64,000 nt of DNA from Aliivibrio sp. S4MY1 (GTDB lineage Bacteria > Pseudomonadota > Gammaproteobacteria > Enterobacterales > Vibrionaceae), in the NCBI RefSeq assembly GCF_028765545.1, contig NZ_JARACP010000006.1:186001-250000 (forward strand), in the 5' to 3' direction. Position numbers and translations under genes: made by a program. Under the pieces are notes generated by a model, which worked only from the letters and a program-made list of their open reading frames with translations, was not told the DNA's origin and did not search any database. Shown piece by piece: positions 10,021 to 19,728 of this stretch. The number at the start of each line of letters is the position of its first letter. Position 1 is the first letter of the stretch.

Positions 10021-10527
10021 TTAAACGTATAAATTCATTTCTGAATGACGCTTAGCAGTTACCAACTCATTATAAAGATCTTGAGGGATAGCATTGAAGA
10101 TTTCATTACCTGATTCTAGTTGGCGACGTTGATGACCAGATAGGTTGTGATACACGTCTTCTGGTAGGTCGTGGGTATCTTGTGGCATATAAGCCATAGC
10201 ATCAGGGGCTAGTCCATGTAATAGTTTTGCACTTGCTAAACCACCATTATGAAATTGGTTTGCTTGTGAAGCGGCGCGAGAGTAGCTTTCTTCATTACTA
10301 CGTAAAATCTGAGCGTCAGCTAATTGAAAGCGTTGACGAAGCAGATCTTCTGTAACTTTTTTCTCATCTATTTTTTCAACAGGTGTATTTTCACGTAAGT
10401 CATTAGACAGTAAAGACATCATTAAGGCGAAATCTGCACGGCGACCTGCTTCCATAGCATGGTTTAGGTTTGAACCGTATTGAATTTCACTGATTAACTC
10501 TGCTTTATCTAAAGTATGTACTTTCAT
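10021..10527 (-). CDS. Uncharacterised protein (168 aa)
   Basis: I do not recognise the family. The protein looks soluble and largely helical, with no signal peptide or membrane segment. It is rich in Asn, Gln, His and Met, and contains phrases such as MEAGRRADFALMMSLLSNDL (about 25-44) and DVYHNLSGHQRRQLESG. It has a good ribosome site (AGAGGAATTG before ATG) and an intact reading frame, so it is very likely a real gene. It is followed by about 210 bases without a gene before the SDR gene on the same strand, so it is probably a single transcription unit. Confidence 0.65.
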   Translation of the reverse strand: MKVHTLDKAELISEIQYGSNLNHAMEAGRRADFALMMSLLSNDLRENTPVEKIDEKKVTEDLLRQRFQLADAQILRSNEESYSRAASQANQFHNGGLASAKLLHGLAPDAMAYMPQDTHDLPEDVYHNLSGHQRRQLESGNEIFNAIPQDLYNELVTAKRHSEMNLYV

Positions 10528-10660
10528 GAATCAATTCCTCTTGATGATAAATACTTATCGGAAAAGAATTCAAAAACTTTAGTCTTTTTAGGAAAAAAAT
10601 TGCCGTTTTTTTAATTAATAGCGTTAAGTGGCAAAGAGTTACCGTTAATAATGAAGGATA

Positions 10661-10691
10661 AAAAAAGGTCAGTATAAATACCGACCTTTTT
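10661..10691 (-). terminator. Terminator of sodB
   Basis: AAAAGGTCAGTAT and ATACCGACCTTTT pair with one mismatch. On the minus strand the stem is followed by a T-run. Confidence 0.75.
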
Positions 10692-10732
10692 GGTTGAAAG
10701 TTAGCCGAAATGATACGGCAACTTCAAATGAA

Positions 10733-11317
10733 TTATTTTGCTAGGTTTTCTTCTACGAAAGACCAGTTTACTAGAGCCCAGAACGCACCCATGTAATCAG
10801 GACGAACGTTACGGAAATCGATGTAGTAAGCGTGTTCCCATAGATCAACAGTTAGAAGCGGTGTAACGCCTTCTTCTGTTAGTGGAGTACCTGCATTTGA
10901 TGTATTAACGATAGCTAGAGAGCCGTCAGCGTTCTTAACAAGCCAAGTCCAAGAAGAACCAAAGTTGTTGATCGCAGAATCTGTGAATTGTGCTTTGAAT
11001 TCTTCAAAAGAACCAAATGCAGCATCGATAGCAGCAGCTACAGCGCCTGTTGGTTGACCACCAGCGTTTGGAGCTAGACAGTTCCAGTAGAATGTGTGGT
11101 TCCAGATTTGTGCTGCGTTATTGAAAACACCACCAGTAGAAGTCTTAACGATCTCTTCTAGTGTTTTGCCTTCAAATTCAGTACCTGGGATAAGGCCATT
11201 AAGCTTAACAACATAAGTGTTGTGGTGCTTACCGTGGTGGTAATCTAAAGTCTCAGCAGAGATATGTGGTTCTAATGCGTCTTTTGCGAACGGTAGAGCT
11301 GGTAATTCAAATGACAT
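10733..11317 (-). CDS. sodB: Iron superoxide dismutase
   Basis: SodB converts superoxide to hydrogen peroxide and oxygen in the cytoplasm. The 194-residue sequence shows the Fe/Mn-SOD pattern: YHHGKHHNTYV near the start (metal His), WNHTFYWNCL, and the C-terminal ligand motif VDLWEHAYYIDFRNVRPDY. Residues around the metal, such as AQIWNHTF and FGSSWTWL, are of the iron type. Codon bias indicates high expression. It is divergent from grxD with a palindrome between them, and E. coli also has sodB near grxD. Confidence 0.97.
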   Translation of the reverse strand: MSFELPALPFAKDALEPHISAETLDYHHGKHHNTYVVKLNGLIPGTEFEGKTLEEIVKTSTGGVFNNAAQIWNHTFYWNCLAPNAGGQPTGAVAAAIDAAFGSFEEFKAQFTDSAINNFGSSWTWLVKNADGSLAIVNTSNAGTPLTEEGVTPLLTVDLWEHAYYIDFRNVRPDYMGAFWALVNWSFVEENLAK

Positions 11318-11370
11318 TGCTCATGTCTCCATGTTATAAGAGGTCTACGCCTCACTAATATTCCAAAAAA

Positions 11371-11392
11371 TATACACTCAACGGAGTGTATA
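11371..11392. promoter_or_regulatory. Perfect palindrome between sodB and grxD
   Basis: TATACACTC and GAGTGTATA flank AACG, giving 9 perfect base pairs, about 54 bases upstream of the sodB start. The right arm runs into TATAAT on the plus strand, so it could overlap a promoter. I do not recognise a known operator for it. Confidence 0.5.
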
Positions 11393-11554
11393 ATTTATTC
11401 TGACTTCGTTCTGATTCTAGCAAGTTTTGATTTTATTAAAAGAAAAAGTGGATAATTTTCAATAAATAATACCACTACAAATATTAGGTATTTTTTTCTG
11501 AGTGCATAAGAAGTAGAATGAATACAACTTAGTGTCGACCCATTAGAGGATACA

Positions 11555-11890
11555 ATGGAAACTATCGATAAGATAAAGCAACAAATTGCTGAAAACCACA
11601 TCATTCTATACATGAAAGGCTCACCGAAACTTCCAAGCTGTGGTTTTTCATCTCAAGCTTCTCAAGCACTAATGAACTGCGGTGAGAAATTTGCTTATGT
11701 AGATATTCTACAAAACCCAGACATTCGTGCTGAGCTGCCAGCATATGCACAATGGCCTACTTTCCCACAGCTATGGATTGAAGGTGAATTAATTGGTGGT
11801 TGTGACATCATTTTGGAAATGTTCCAAAAAGGTGAGCTTCAGCCATTAGTTAAAGAAGCTGCAGAGCGTAATGCCCCTGCTGCGGAATAA
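11555..11890 (+). CDS. grxD: Monothiol glutaredoxin
   Basis: Grx4-type glutaredoxins bind and transfer [2Fe-2S] clusters together with BolA-type proteins. The 111-residue protein carries the monothiol site CGFS in PKLPSCGFSSQ (about residues 29-32), the WPTFPQLWIEGELIGGCDII glutathione-binding region, and an alanine-rich end. The ATG has AGAGGATACA upstream. It is divergent from sodB and followed by a terminator. Confidence 0.95.
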   Translation: METIDKIKQQIAENHIILYMKGSPKLPSCGFSSQASQALMNCGEKFAYVDILQNPDIRAELPAYAQWPTFPQLWIEGELIGGCDIILEMFQKGELQPLVKEAAERNAPAAE

Positions 11891-11929
11891 TACTAGAATA
11901 TAGATCATCTAATTCGTTAGATTGATATA

Positions 11930-11958
11930 AAAAAACCACGTATTGCTACGTGGTTTTT
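11930..11958. terminator. Bidirectional terminator after grxD
   Basis: AAAAACCACGTA and TACGTGGTTTTT pair around TTGC with T-runs on both strands. It lies between convergent grxD and the response-regulator gene. Confidence 0.85.
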
Positions 11959-11959
11959 T

Positions 11960-13267
11960 TTATATTTTTGCTTTTTCAAAAGCAAGAGCTTGTAACTTAG
12001 CTAAGGGGGATTTCCCTTCCTTCAATTTACGTAGCCACTTTTCTTCAATGATTTCTTTTTCGTCATCTAAACGCATTTCGCAATAAACTAAGTAAACAAT
12101 ATAAGCGGTTTCGTAATCGGTAATATCTGAAAGTTGAATATCAGATATTAAGCGGTTTGCTTCACCGTATCGATTCATCTTTAATTGCCATAACGCGGAT
12201 AATGCACGCTGCGCTGAAATACAGGGTATGCCACGTAAGCGGCCTTTTAATTTTGCGCTGACTCGTTGCCATGAACTTTCAGGCGACCATTCTTGTAAGC
12301 TTTCTTCTGAAGCAAGAAAAAGATCACCCCATGCGGCCATTGCTCTTTTCCCTGCAGAGTCAAACGCAGAGTTTGGTAATAAATAAGCGTATTTAGTTAG
12401 TAAGTCGAATGCATCGTATCGCTCGCCTTTTGCAAGAAGAGACCAAATGAGGTGACTGAATCTTAAATACGAGTAGGGAGCAAGCTCAAATCCTTTTTTC
12501 CAGTAGCGAGCAGCAATAGATAAGTTATCTCGGTTAAAAGCTATTTGGGCTTTTAAATCAAGCAAACGTAAGCTACTGGTTTCATTTTTTGGTAGTAACG
12601 AATCGACTAACTGGTTAGCGTTATCAAAATCATTTTGTGCGATATAGATTTCTGCTTGCTGGATTTCAGCTTCAATCGACTCTTTAATTATTGATAGTAA
12701 AGCTTTATTGACGCTCAACGCTTCTGACAGTCGGTTCACTTTGATGAGACGAGATGTCAGTTTAAGCATTGAGTCTTTAAGAATGATTTTATTTGGTGCT
12801 TTAAATATAAGAGGTTTAACTCCAGAGAGTCCATCTTTTGTATAAGCGGCAATCATTCCCATCGCGAATTGACGTTTTACTAAATCATGGTTAATAACCT
12901 TGATAATTTCTTCTGGGCGAATTGGCTTTTGGATATACTTTTCAGGGACATAATCGGTATATGCTAACTCAATTTGTGGGTCTTCATTACCAGTTACGAC
13001 ATAGACCAGAGTATTGTCTGTAATCAATCGTAATAGACGTAATTGCTCAAGCATTTGAAGACCTGTGCTACCATGGCCAAGATTATGGTCTACAAAAAGG
13101 ACGTCGAATTTTTTTTGCTTACAGTTACCTACTGCAGCGCCTGCTGTTGGGCAGCAAGCAATGTTATTAGTCGGGACACCAATACGACTGAGTAATGCAC
13201 GAATTGCATTTTGAATAACAGTACTGTCGTCAATGATGAGAAAAGAAGAGAGCTTAATTAGTTTCAT
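11960..13267 (-). CDS. Response regulator with helical-repeat output region
   Basis: The N-terminal 120 residues form a CheY-like receiver. From the ATG at 13267 the acidic pair is D13/D14, the phospho-acceptor is D60 (VLFVDHNLG), then come VVTGNED and the conserved Lys in YIQKPIRPEE. The remaining 310 residues are alpha-helical with TPR-like character (for example AEIYIAQNDFDNANQLVDSL). There is no DNA-binding or enzymatic output domain, so it probably acts by protein contact. A TTG start at 13300 would add 11 residues; neither start has a good ribosome site. No histidine kinase is nearby. Confidence 0.8.
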   Translation of the reverse strand: MKLIKLSSFLIIDDSTVIQNAIRALLSRIGVPTNNIACCPTAGAAVGNCKQKKFDVLFVDHNLGHGSTGLQMLEQLRLLRLITDNTLVYVVTGNEDPQIELAYTDYVPEKYIQKPIRPEEIIKVINHDLVKRQFAMGMIAAYTKDGLSGVKPLIFKAPNKIILKDSMLKLTSRLIKVNRLSEALSVNKALLSIIKESIEAEIQQAEIYIAQNDFDNANQLVDSLLPKNETSSLRLLDLKAQIAFNRDNLSIAARYWKKGFELAPYSYLRFSHLIWSLLAKGERYDAFDLLTKYAYLLPNSAFDSAGKRAMAAWGDLFLASEESLQEWSPESSWQRVSAKLKGRLRGIPCISAQRALSALWQLKMNRYGEANRLISDIQLSDITDYETAYIVYLVYCEMRLDDEKEIIEEKWLRKLKEGKSPLAKLQALAFEKAKI

Positions 13268-13373
13268 AGAAAATAGACAGGCCGTAACTAGACAGTGCAA
13301 GAGTATAGCAACAGTCTTACTTAAATATAGAAAAAAAAACGAATAGCTGAGTAAAAATATTTGATCTTAATGT

Positions 13374-13402
13374 AAAAAACGACAGGGTTAACTGTCGTTT
13401 TA
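13374..13402 (-). terminator. Terminator of the NhaC-type transporter gene
   Basis: AAAACGACAG and CTGTCGTTTT pair around GGTTAA. A T-run follows on the minus strand. Confidence 0.75.
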
Positions 13403-13458
13403 TATCGAAAACCATTAATTCTGCAACAATAATGTAACTATTAGGCAGTGTTAATAGA

Positions 13459-14787
13459 TTAAAGCACCATTGCTGCAATCCAACCAAATGCAATTAATGG
13501 CAGGTTGTAATGTAGGAATGTAGGCACTACGGTTTCCCATACGTGCTCATGTTGACCATCAGCATTTAGGCCAGACGTTGGACCTAATGTGGAATCTGAT
13601 GCAGGGGAGCCCGCATCACCTAGAGCAGCAGCAGTACCAACCAATGCAATAGTAGCCATTGGAGAAAAGCCAAATGCTACGGCAAGAGGAACATAGATGG
13701 TAGCAATGATAGGGATAGTTGAGAACGATGAGCCAATGCCCATGGTTACTAATAGACCAACAACTAACATTAATAATGCCGCTAATGGTTTATTGTCACC
13801 GATAGATGTTGATAATGATTCGACTAGGATTTCAACGCCACCCGTTGCTTTCATTACCGCAGCAAAACCGGCAGCTGAGATCATAATGAAGCCAATCATA
13901 GCCATCATGTGAACACCACGAGTAAAGACATCTTGAGTTTCTTTCCAAGCGATAACACCACCAAAAGTAAACACCATAAATCCGGCAAGTGCACCAACAA
14001 TCATTGAACCAGTTGCTAATTGAACGGATAACGCAGCAATAATAGCGACAATTGATATTTGGATATGTCGTTTATTAAACGTAGGTGCCGTATTGGTTGC
14101 CTTCATTGTTGTATTATCAACATCAGCATAAGTTCGAGGCTTACGGTAAGAGATAAATACAGCAATTAGAAGACCAGTTACCATACCTAAAGCAGGCAGA
14201 GCCATTGCTAAAGGAACTTGGCTAGCAATAACATCGAGATTATTGTCATGCAGGTTTTTTAATAAAATATTGTTTAAAAAGATGCCACCAAAACCAACAG
14301 GCAGGATCATGTATGGTGTAACTAAACCAAAGGTTAGTACACAAGCAATTAAACGTCGATCAAGCTTTAGTTTATTAAATACTTGGATCAGTGGCGGGAT
14401 TAAGATTGGAATAAACGCAATATGCACAGGCACTACGTTTTGCGATGAAATTGTAATTAATAATATTAAGCAAAGTAAAAGATATTTCACGCCAGTAGCA
14501 GCATGAAGATTATCTTTTGCATTAATACGTTTTATAACACTGTGAGCTAATAAATCAGTCACGCCAGATTTTGAAATAGCAACAGCAAACGCACCAAGCA
14601 TAGCGTAGCTTAATGCAATTGTTGCACCGCCACCTAAACCACCTTCAAATGCTGAAATAGTCTCAGATAATGATAAACCACCCACTAATCCACCGATTAA
14701 TGCACTGAACGTTAAGGCAACGACAACGTTAACTCTAAGCAAAGCGAGAATAAGCATTACTGAAACAGAAAGAATGATTGGATTCAT
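13459..14787 (-). CDS. Na+/H+ antiporter-family (NhaC / ion transporter superfamily) membrane protein
   Basis: The 442-residue inner-membrane protein has about 11-12 hydrophobic segments and two related halves, typical of the ion transporter superfamily. Conserved pieces include an Ala/Gly-rich start ([12 protein letters not shown]), [13 protein letters not shown], and the C-terminal [21 protein letters not shown]. Relatives are annotated as Na+/H+ antiporters, but the YuiF branch, which shares this last motif style, may transport amino acids. The substrate is therefore open. It forms a single-gene unit with its own terminator. Confidence 0.78.
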   Translation of the reverse strand: MNPIILSVSVMLILALLRVNVVVALTFSALIGGLVGGLSLSETISAFEGGLGGGATIALSYAMLGAFAVAISKSGVTDLLAHSVIKRINAKDNLHAATGVKYLLLCLILLITISSQNVVPVHIAFIPILIPPLIQVFNKLKLDRRLIACVLTFGLVTPYMILPVGFGGIFLNNILLKNLHDNNLDVIASQVPLAMALPALGMVTGLLIAVFISYRKPRTYADVDNTTMKATNTAPTFNKRHIQISIVAIIAALSVQLATGSMIVGALAGFMVFTFGGVIAWKETQDVFTRGVHMMAMIGFIMISAAGFAAVMKATGGVEILVESLSTSIGDNKPLAALLMLVVGLLVTMGIGSSFSTIPIIATIYVPLAVAFGFSPMATIALVGTAAALGDAGSPASDSTLGPTSGLNADGQHEHVWETVVPTFLHYNLPLIAFGWIAAMVL

Positions 14788-14885
14788 TTTGTTTAGTTTC
14801 CCTGTAAATGTTGTGTAGTTATGCCAATAGATAAATAAGCATAAAATGTATGTCTACTTTCTGATTGGTATTAGCAGATAGCCAA

Positions 14886-15557
14886 TTAATTATTATTAGT
14901 ATTTTCTTCTTCGGTTTCAGGCAATAGCGGCCATCCACCAAGATCTTTCCATTTATTTACGATATGACAGAATAATTCAGCGGTCTTTTCTGTATCATAA
15001 AGTGCTGAATGCGCTTCTTTTCCATCAAAATCAATGTTTGCAGCTTTACATGCTTTAGCTAATACGGTTTGCCCTAGTGCTAATCCGCTGATCGCCGCAG
15101 TATCAAATGTGCAGAAAGGATGAAAAGGAATACGTTTTAATTTTGCTCGTTCAGAAGCTTCCATCACAAAGCTGTGATCAAAATTAGCATTATGAGCGAC
15201 CATAATTGCTCGGCGGCAATCATGCTGTTTTTGCTCTTTTCGGATTTGTTTGTAGATTTCTTTTAAAGCAATATCTTCTGTAACCGCGCCACGTAATGGA
15301 CTGAATGGGTCACGGATACCATTAAATTCTAGTGCTTCTTTCTCAAGATTAGCACCTTCAAATGGCGAAACATGGTAATGAATTGTACTGGCTGGTTTTA
15401 AGTAACCTTCTTCATCCATTGCAAGGGTGACAGCACAAATCTCAAGTAAAGCATCAGTTTTTGAATTGAAGCCAGCGGTCTCAACATCAATAACGACAGG
15501 GAAATAACCACGAAATCGGTTTTTTAATAAATTATGTTGCTCTACTTCAGTCATCAT
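14886..15557 (-). CDS. rnt: Ribonuclease T
   Basis: RNase T is a DEDDh 3'-5' exoribonuclease that trims tRNA and 5S/23S rRNA 3' ends. The 223-residue protein shows Exo I with D24 and E26 in [10 protein letters not shown], Exo II in [11 protein letters not shown], and Exo III in [14 protein letters not shown] (His and Asp). Two consecutive ATG codons leave the start ambiguous by one residue. It is divergent from motY, an arrangement known in vibrios. Confidence 0.96.
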   Translation of the reverse strand: MMTEVEQHNLLKNRFRGYFPVVIDVETAGFNSKTDALLEICAVTLAMDEEGYLKPASTIHYHVSPFEGANLEKEALEFNGIRDPFSPLRGAVTEDIALKEIYKQIRKEQKQHDCRRAIMVAHNANFDHSFVMEASERAKLKRIPFHPFCTFDTAAISGLALGQTVLAKACKAANIDFDGKEAHSALYDTEKTAELFCHIVNKWKDLGGWPLLPETEEENTNNN

Positions 15558-15756
15558 TCGGTACGTAAGAAAATGTTGCCGCTATTATTGCAGATTATCG
15601 TTAGCATAAAAACTGTAAATAAGGTGTGATGAGGATATATTTATTGAAGATAAGTGATGATAAATAAAATACAGAGCAAAAATGAGTATTATTGGTCTAA
15701 ATTTTGCTTTGATTAAGCTTATCGTCAACGGCATGACTCCAATAGATTTAGGTATT

Positions 15757-16635
15757 ATGAAAAAAACACTTTTTACTTTAGCCCTGCTAGTAAGCTCATT
15801 GACTGCAACATCTGCATTAGCCAATAAGAACTATGTTGCTAAGCCTGAGCAATCAAAATGGGTAATGCTAGAGAATTCGCCATTAGAATGCCGTTTATCT
15901 CACAATATTCCAAATTATGGAAATGCAGAATTTTCATCGTACGCTAATAAAAAGATGAATCTGGATTTTGAACTAAAAATGAACCGTCCAATGGGAGAGA
16001 CTCGCTCAGTTAATTTGGTCTCTATGCCACCGCGTTGGACTCCTGGCGAAAGCGCCGATTCAATGACAAATTTGAAATTTTTCAAACAATTTGATGGTTA
16101 TGTCGGCGGTACGACTGCATGGTCAATGTTGGCTGAATTAGAGAATGGACGTTTTCCTACCTTTACTTATGCTGATTGGCAGAGTCCTAAGCAGTTGATT
16201 GAGGTTGCACTTTCTCCAGTTGTATTTCAAAACACATACAACGTTTTTAGCATGTGTATTGCTAATTTGTTGCCTTATAGTTTTGAAGATATTTCATTTA
16301 CTATTCTACACTTTGATAAAAACAGTGATGAATTAAATAAAGCATCAAAAAAACGTTTATCTCAAATAGCAGACTTTATTAAATATACTAAAGATGTCGA
16401 TTTAGTATTAGTGGCGACTTACACTGATTCTAGTGGTGGAAAAAATGTTAACCAACAAGTGTCTGAGCGACGCGCATTAAAGCTACAAAACTATTTTGAA
16501 TCGATTGGTTTACCTACTGATCGCATTCGTGTTCAATCTTATGGTGAGCGTCGTCCTATTGCTGATAATGCAACACCAATCGGTAAGAATAAAAACCGTC
16601 GAGTTGTTATTTCTTTAGGTCGAACAATAATTTAA
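15757..16635 (+). CDS. motY: Sodium-driven flagellar motor protein MotY
   Basis: MotY forms the periplasmic T ring of the Na+-driven polar flagellar motor and anchors the PomAB stator. The ATG at 15757 yields 292 residues with a signal peptide [22 protein letters not shown]. Longer in-frame starts upstream lack it. The C-terminal half is an OmpA-like peptidoglycan-binding domain ([17 protein letters not shown] to [11 protein letters not shown]). A loose sigma-28-like pattern TAAA-N15-GCTTATCG lies near 15698-15724. It is divergent from rnt and followed by a terminator. Confidence 0.95.
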   Translation: MKKTLFTLALLVSSLTATSALANKNYVAKPEQSKWVMLENSPLECRLSHNIPNYGNAEFSSYANKKMNLDFELKMNRPMGETRSVNLVSMPPRWTPGESADSMTNLKFFKQFDGYVGGTTAWSMLAELENGRFPTFTYADWQSPKQLIEVALSPVVFQNTYNVFSMCIANLLPYSFEDISFTILHFDKNSDELNKASKKRLSQIADFIKYTKDVDLVLVATYTDSSGGKNVNQQVSERRALKLQNYFESIGLPTDRIRVQSYGERRPIADNATPIGKNKNRRVVISLGRTII

Positions 16636-16664
16636 CCTGTGTAATTTTATCTAGTAACTCATTT

Positions 16665-16694
16665 AAGGTGTCTATTACAATAGGCACCTTTTTT
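16665..16694 (+). terminator. Terminator of motY
   Basis: AAGGTGTCTA and TAGGCACCTT pair (one G-T) with six T residues after. The T-run overlaps the end of the convergent DUF2753 gene. Confidence 0.75.
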
Positions 16695-17127
16695 ATTGCA
16701 GTTTAAAACTCGCAATTAACTCACATTGAACTGTGGTATCAATGTGTTGAATATGTTTTGCAATTTCTGGATTAGGGTGACGTTTCATAAATTCTAAAAG
16801 GGCACTTTTACAGCAACCTAAGTTAGAAACGAAAGATTCACAATCATTTTTGGGGCATTGTGGTACAAGAGTGAGAATTTTTTCTGCAGCAATTTCTAAA
16901 TACTTTAGCTCAAAATTATTGTCATTTTGGCTTCGCCAGAATTGAGCTAAATTATGACAAGAGATAACCGTGATGGTTACTTGATCAACGAGACTCGCTT
17001 CATTGCGCTTTGTGAGTTCCTCTGAAATGGCAAAGGCCTGTTGATAATGAAGAATGGTACGCCAGAAGTCTTTATTCTTAAAAGACTGTTCAGCTAATAT
17101 AGTGTGTTTTTCCCATAGTTCTATCAT
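16693..17127 (-). CDS. DUF2753-family protein
   Basis: This cytoplasmic helical protein of 144 residues resembles the Vibrio DUF2753 family (WEKHTILAEQSF, HYQQAFAISEEL, SCHNLAQFWR, LVPQCPKNDCESF). The pattern is TPR-like. Cysteines at CPKNDC and GCCKSALLEF could bind a metal, but this is only a possibility. The start ATG is preceded by GAGGGAATATC. A strong Fur box lies 48 bases upstream, so it is probably iron-repressed. Function is unknown. Confidence 0.75.
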   Translation of the reverse strand: MIELWEKHTILAEQSFKNKDFWRTILHYQQAFAISEELTKRNEASLVDQVTITVISCHNLAQFWRSQNDNNFELKYLEIAAEKILTLVPQCPKNDCESFVSNLGCCKSALLEFMKRHPNPEIAKHIQHIDTTVQCELIASFKLQ

Positions 17128-17174
17128 GATATTCCCTCAATTGGTGTTCTTTCAATTATTATGCAAACACTCTA

Positions 17175-17193
17175 ATTGAGAATTGTTATCATT
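17175..17193 (-). promoter_or_regulatory. Fur box upstream of the DUF2753 gene
   Basis: On the minus strand the 19 bases AATGATAACAATTCTCAAT match 14 of 16 fixed positions of the Vibrio Fur consensus AATGANAATNATTNTCATT. The site is 48-66 bases upstream of the start codon at 17127 and would cover the -35 region. Confidence 0.75.
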
Positions 17194-17209
17194 AAAAGAG
17201 TGAGGTATA

Positions 17210-17236
17210 AAAAAACCTGCTTAGATCGCAGGTTTT
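17210..17236 (-). terminator. Terminator of gloA
   Basis: AAAACCTGC and GCAGGTTTT pair around TTAGATC. A long T-run follows on the minus strand. Confidence 0.75.
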
Positions 17237-17275
17237 ATTCAATAGAGTATTTAGTATCTTAATTAAAGTAAGGAG

Positions 17276-17692
17276 TTACCCTTCTAAACCAGCTGAAGCA
17301 CTTTTATTCTGGATAAGTTCAATCATGTAGCCATCAGGGTCTTTAACAAACGCAATGTGTGTTGAACCACCTTTTACAGGGCCAGCCTCACGAGTGACGT
17401 TACCACCAGCCGCTTTGATTGCATCACAGGTTTGGTATACATCATCAACACCAATGGCAATATGACCAAAAGCCGTACCCATATCGTATTCTTCAGTGCC
17501 CCAGTTATAAGTTAATTCGATCACTGCACCTTGAGATTCATCACCGTAGCCAAGAAAAGCTAACGTATATTTGTACTCTTCATTCGTGTTTTGACGAAGA
17601 AGATCCATACCCATTACTTTGGTGTAAAACTCGATTGATTTATCTAAATTACCCACACGGATCATCGTGTGTAAAATGCGTCCATTAGCCAT
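17276..17692 (-). CDS. gloA: Lactoylglutathione lyase (glyoxalase I)
   Basis: GloA converts the hemithioacetal of methylglyoxal and glutathione to S-lactoylglutathione, the first step of methylglyoxal detoxification. The 138-residue protein has two vicinal-oxygen-chelate modules. Metal ligands visible are His8 ([10 protein letters not shown]), Glu in VIELTYNWG, His in [10 protein letters not shown] and Glu in GYMIELIQ. Length and motifs fit the Ni-dependent bacterial type. It is upstream of the DUF2753 gene but separated from it by a terminator. Confidence 0.96.
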   Translation of the reverse strand: MANGRILHTMIRVGNLDKSIEFYTKVMGMDLLRQNTNEEYKYTLAFLGYGDESQGAVIELTYNWGTEEYDMGTAFGHIAIGVDDVYQTCDAIKAAGGNVTREAGPVKGGSTHIAFVKDPDGYMIELIQNKSASAGLEG

Positions 17693-17751
17693 TGTTTTGC
17701 TCCAGTTTTTTGCTTTTATTCCAACCTAAATAATTGATAGGTAGGTAGTAT

Positions 17752-18396
17752 TTAAATATCTGTTTTTTCTTTGAACTCACAGAGATCTTCTATCATGCAA
17801 CTGCCACAGCGAGGTTTACGTGCAATACAGGTATAACGACCGTGCAAAATAAGCCAGTGGTGTACATCAAGTTTGAACTCTTTAGGTACCACTTTGAGTA
17901 ATTTCTTTTCTACGTCGTTAACGGTTTTTCCCATTGCCAGCTTTGTACGGTTAGAGACACGATAAATATGAGTATCTACCGCAATGGTTGGCCAACCAAA
18001 GGCTGTATTTAGAACGACATTTGCCGTTTTGTGCCCAACACCAGGTAGAGCTTCTAGCGCGTCTTGATCTTCTGGGATCTCACTGTCATGAAGATCAATC
18101 AACATCTGGCAAGTCTTGATGACATTAACGGCTTTGGTATTAAATAAACCAATGGTTTTAATGTAAGTTTTTAATCCGTCAACGCCTAAGTCTAAGATTG
18201 CTTGAGGCGTATTTGCAACAGGGTATAATTTACGCGTCGCTTTGTTTACGCTGACATCGGTAGCTTGTGCTGATAGCAAAACAGCGATCAATAATTCAAA
18301 CGGCGTAGACCATTCAAGCTCAGTTTGAGGATGTGGGTTATCGGCTTGTAAGCGTTCTAATATTTCTCGGCGTTTTACATTATTCATACCGCTCAA
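17752..18396 (-). CDS. nth: Endonuclease III
   Basis: Nth is a bifunctional DNA glycosylase / AP lyase that removes oxidised pyrimidines. The 214-residue protein has the helix-hairpin-helix LPGVGHKTANVVL with the catalytic Lys, then VDTHIYRVSNR with the catalytic Asp, and a C-terminal [4Fe-4S] loop CIARKPRCGSCMIEDLC (C-x6-C-x2-C-x5-C). It is the last gene of the rnf operon, 9 bases after rnfE, the same order as in E. coli. Confidence 0.97.
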   Translation of the reverse strand: MSGMNNVKRREILERLQADNPHPQTELEWSTPFELLIAVLLSAQATDVSVNKATRKLYPVANTPQAILDLGVDGLKTYIKTIGLFNTKAVNVIKTCQMLIDLHDSEIPEDQDALEALPGVGHKTANVVLNTAFGWPTIAVDTHIYRVSNRTKLAMGKTVNDVEKKLLKVVPKEFKLDVHHWLILHGRYTCIARKPRCGSCMIEDLCEFKEKTDI

Positions 18397-18405
18397 TGTC
18401 CTTAT

Positions 18406-19092
18406 TTATGATACTCGCGCGCGTTCAATTTTTTCTTTTTCTTGTTTTGGTTGACGATCCGCTAATTTTTTATCGATAACATTCTTTATCGCAATAAGAA
18501 AACCGACACCTAAGAAAGCGCCTGGTGGAAGCATGGCTAATAGGAAATGGCTATCGACATGAAATAGTTCAATACGTAATACTGTCGCCCAATCACCCAA
18601 TAATAGATCCGCACCATCAAATAGCGTGCCGTTACCAAGTACTTCACGCATTGCTCCTAATAGGACAAGCACAGCTGTCATACCTAACCCCATCCATAAC
18701 CCATCAAAAGCCGCAGGTACAGGATCATTTTTAGAGGCGAAAGCTTCTGCACGACCGATGATAATACAGTTAGTTACGATAAGAGGAATAAAGATGCCCA
18801 GTGATAGATATAGACCATAAGCATATGCATTCATTAATAATTGAACACAGGTTACTAGTGAGGCAATAATCATCACAAAAACTGGGATACGGACTTCTTG
18901 TGGGATCCATTGGCGAACTAATGAAACAATTAAGTTAGATCCAATAAGAACTAAGGTGGTAGCAATACCTAATCCTAGCGCATTGGTTACCGTTGCCGAA
19001 ACCGCAAGTAAAGGACAAAGTCCCAGCAGCTGAACTAGGGCAGGGTTGTTATCCCATAAACCATTTTTGATTAGTTCTTTGTTAATTGCCAT
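18406..19092 (-). CDS. rnfE: Rnf/Rsx electron transport complex subunit E
   Basis: RnfE is a polytopic inner-membrane subunit of the ferredoxin:NAD+ oxidoreductase (Rnf), called Rsx in E. coli where it keeps SoxR reduced. The 228-residue protein has about six membrane segments and the paired half-repeat it shares with RnfA ([31 protein letters not shown]). The cysteines in these are expected to hold the membrane-embedded iron-sulfur cluster with RnfA. The charged tail is [11 protein letters not shown]. It overlaps rnfG by one base. Confidence 0.95.
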   Translation of the reverse strand: MAINKELIKNGLWDNNPALVQLLGLCPLLAVSATVTNALGLGIATTLVLIGSNLIVSLVRQWIPQEVRIPVFVMIIASLVTCVQLLMNAYAYGLYLSLGIFIPLIVTNCIIIGRAEAFASKNDPVPAAFDGLWMGLGMTAVLVLLGAMREVLGNGTLFDGADLLLGDWATVLRIELFHVDSHFLLAMLPPGAFLGVGFLIAIKNVIDKKLADRQPKQEKEKIERARVS

Positions 19093-19724
19093 TAGTTAGC
19101 CTCACAATTTAGAGGAAGAGTCTGCAACTCATCTTGATGTGTTTTATAGAACCATACCGCTTTTTTAACTGCTTTTACAACTGCGCGAGGTGTGATGGTT
19201 GCCCCTGTAAATTGATCAAATTGGCCCCCATCTTTTTGAACAGCCCAGCTTTTATCTTGAAAATTATCAACAGTTTTTCCTAAAAACGCATCAACCCATC
19301 GAGTGATACGAATATCTATTTTATCGCCTAAGCCCGGTGTTTCTTGATGGGACAGTACACGAACCCCTGTTACCATCGCATCAGAGTCGACACCAACAAT
19401 AATCTTAATTGCACCGCTATAACCATCTGGTGCAATAGCTTCTATAGCTGCACCTGAGTGCTTACCATTTAGTGACGCTAAATAAATAGGCATTGGTTGT
19501 TCAGTACCTAAAGCTTCTGGATTTTTAACTAAAATACAGGCTTTATAAAGCTCGTTGTCATGTTGTGCCTTTGGTACTACTTGATTAAGTGTAGACAGCA
19601 GTTGTTGTTGCTGCTGATAGGCAATTTGATCTTTTGTTAATGCAAAAGTAATGGTTACTAATGCTGTAGAAGCAATTGCAAAAAGCGCCAGAACAAGGCT
19701 GCTTTTTTTCATAGTATTAAGCAT
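19092..19724 (-). CDS. rnfG: Rnf/Rsx electron transport complex subunit G
   Basis: RnfG is a membrane-anchored flavoprotein subunit facing the periplasm. I chose the ATG at 19724 ([11 protein letters not shown]), 210 residues, because AGGATAAG lies upstream. A start at 19775 would overlap rnfD and add a polar extension. One N-terminal membrane segment ([20 protein letters not shown]) is followed by an FMN-binding domain. The FMN attachment motif is [12 protein letters not shown] near residues 169-180, where the Thr of TGAT-I-T carries FMN by a phosphoester bond in this family. Confidence 0.95.
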   Translation of the reverse strand: MLNTMKKSSLVLALFAIASTALVTITFALTKDQIAYQQQQQLLSTLNQVVPKAQHDNELYKACILVKNPEALGTEQPMPIYLASLNGKHSGAAIEAIAPDGYSGAIKIIVGVDSDAMVTGVRVLSHQETPGLGDKIDIRITRWVDAFLGKTVDNFQDKSWAVQKDGGQFDQFTGATITPRAVVKAVKKAVWFYKTHQDELQTLPLNCEAN

Positions 19725-19728
19725 TGTC

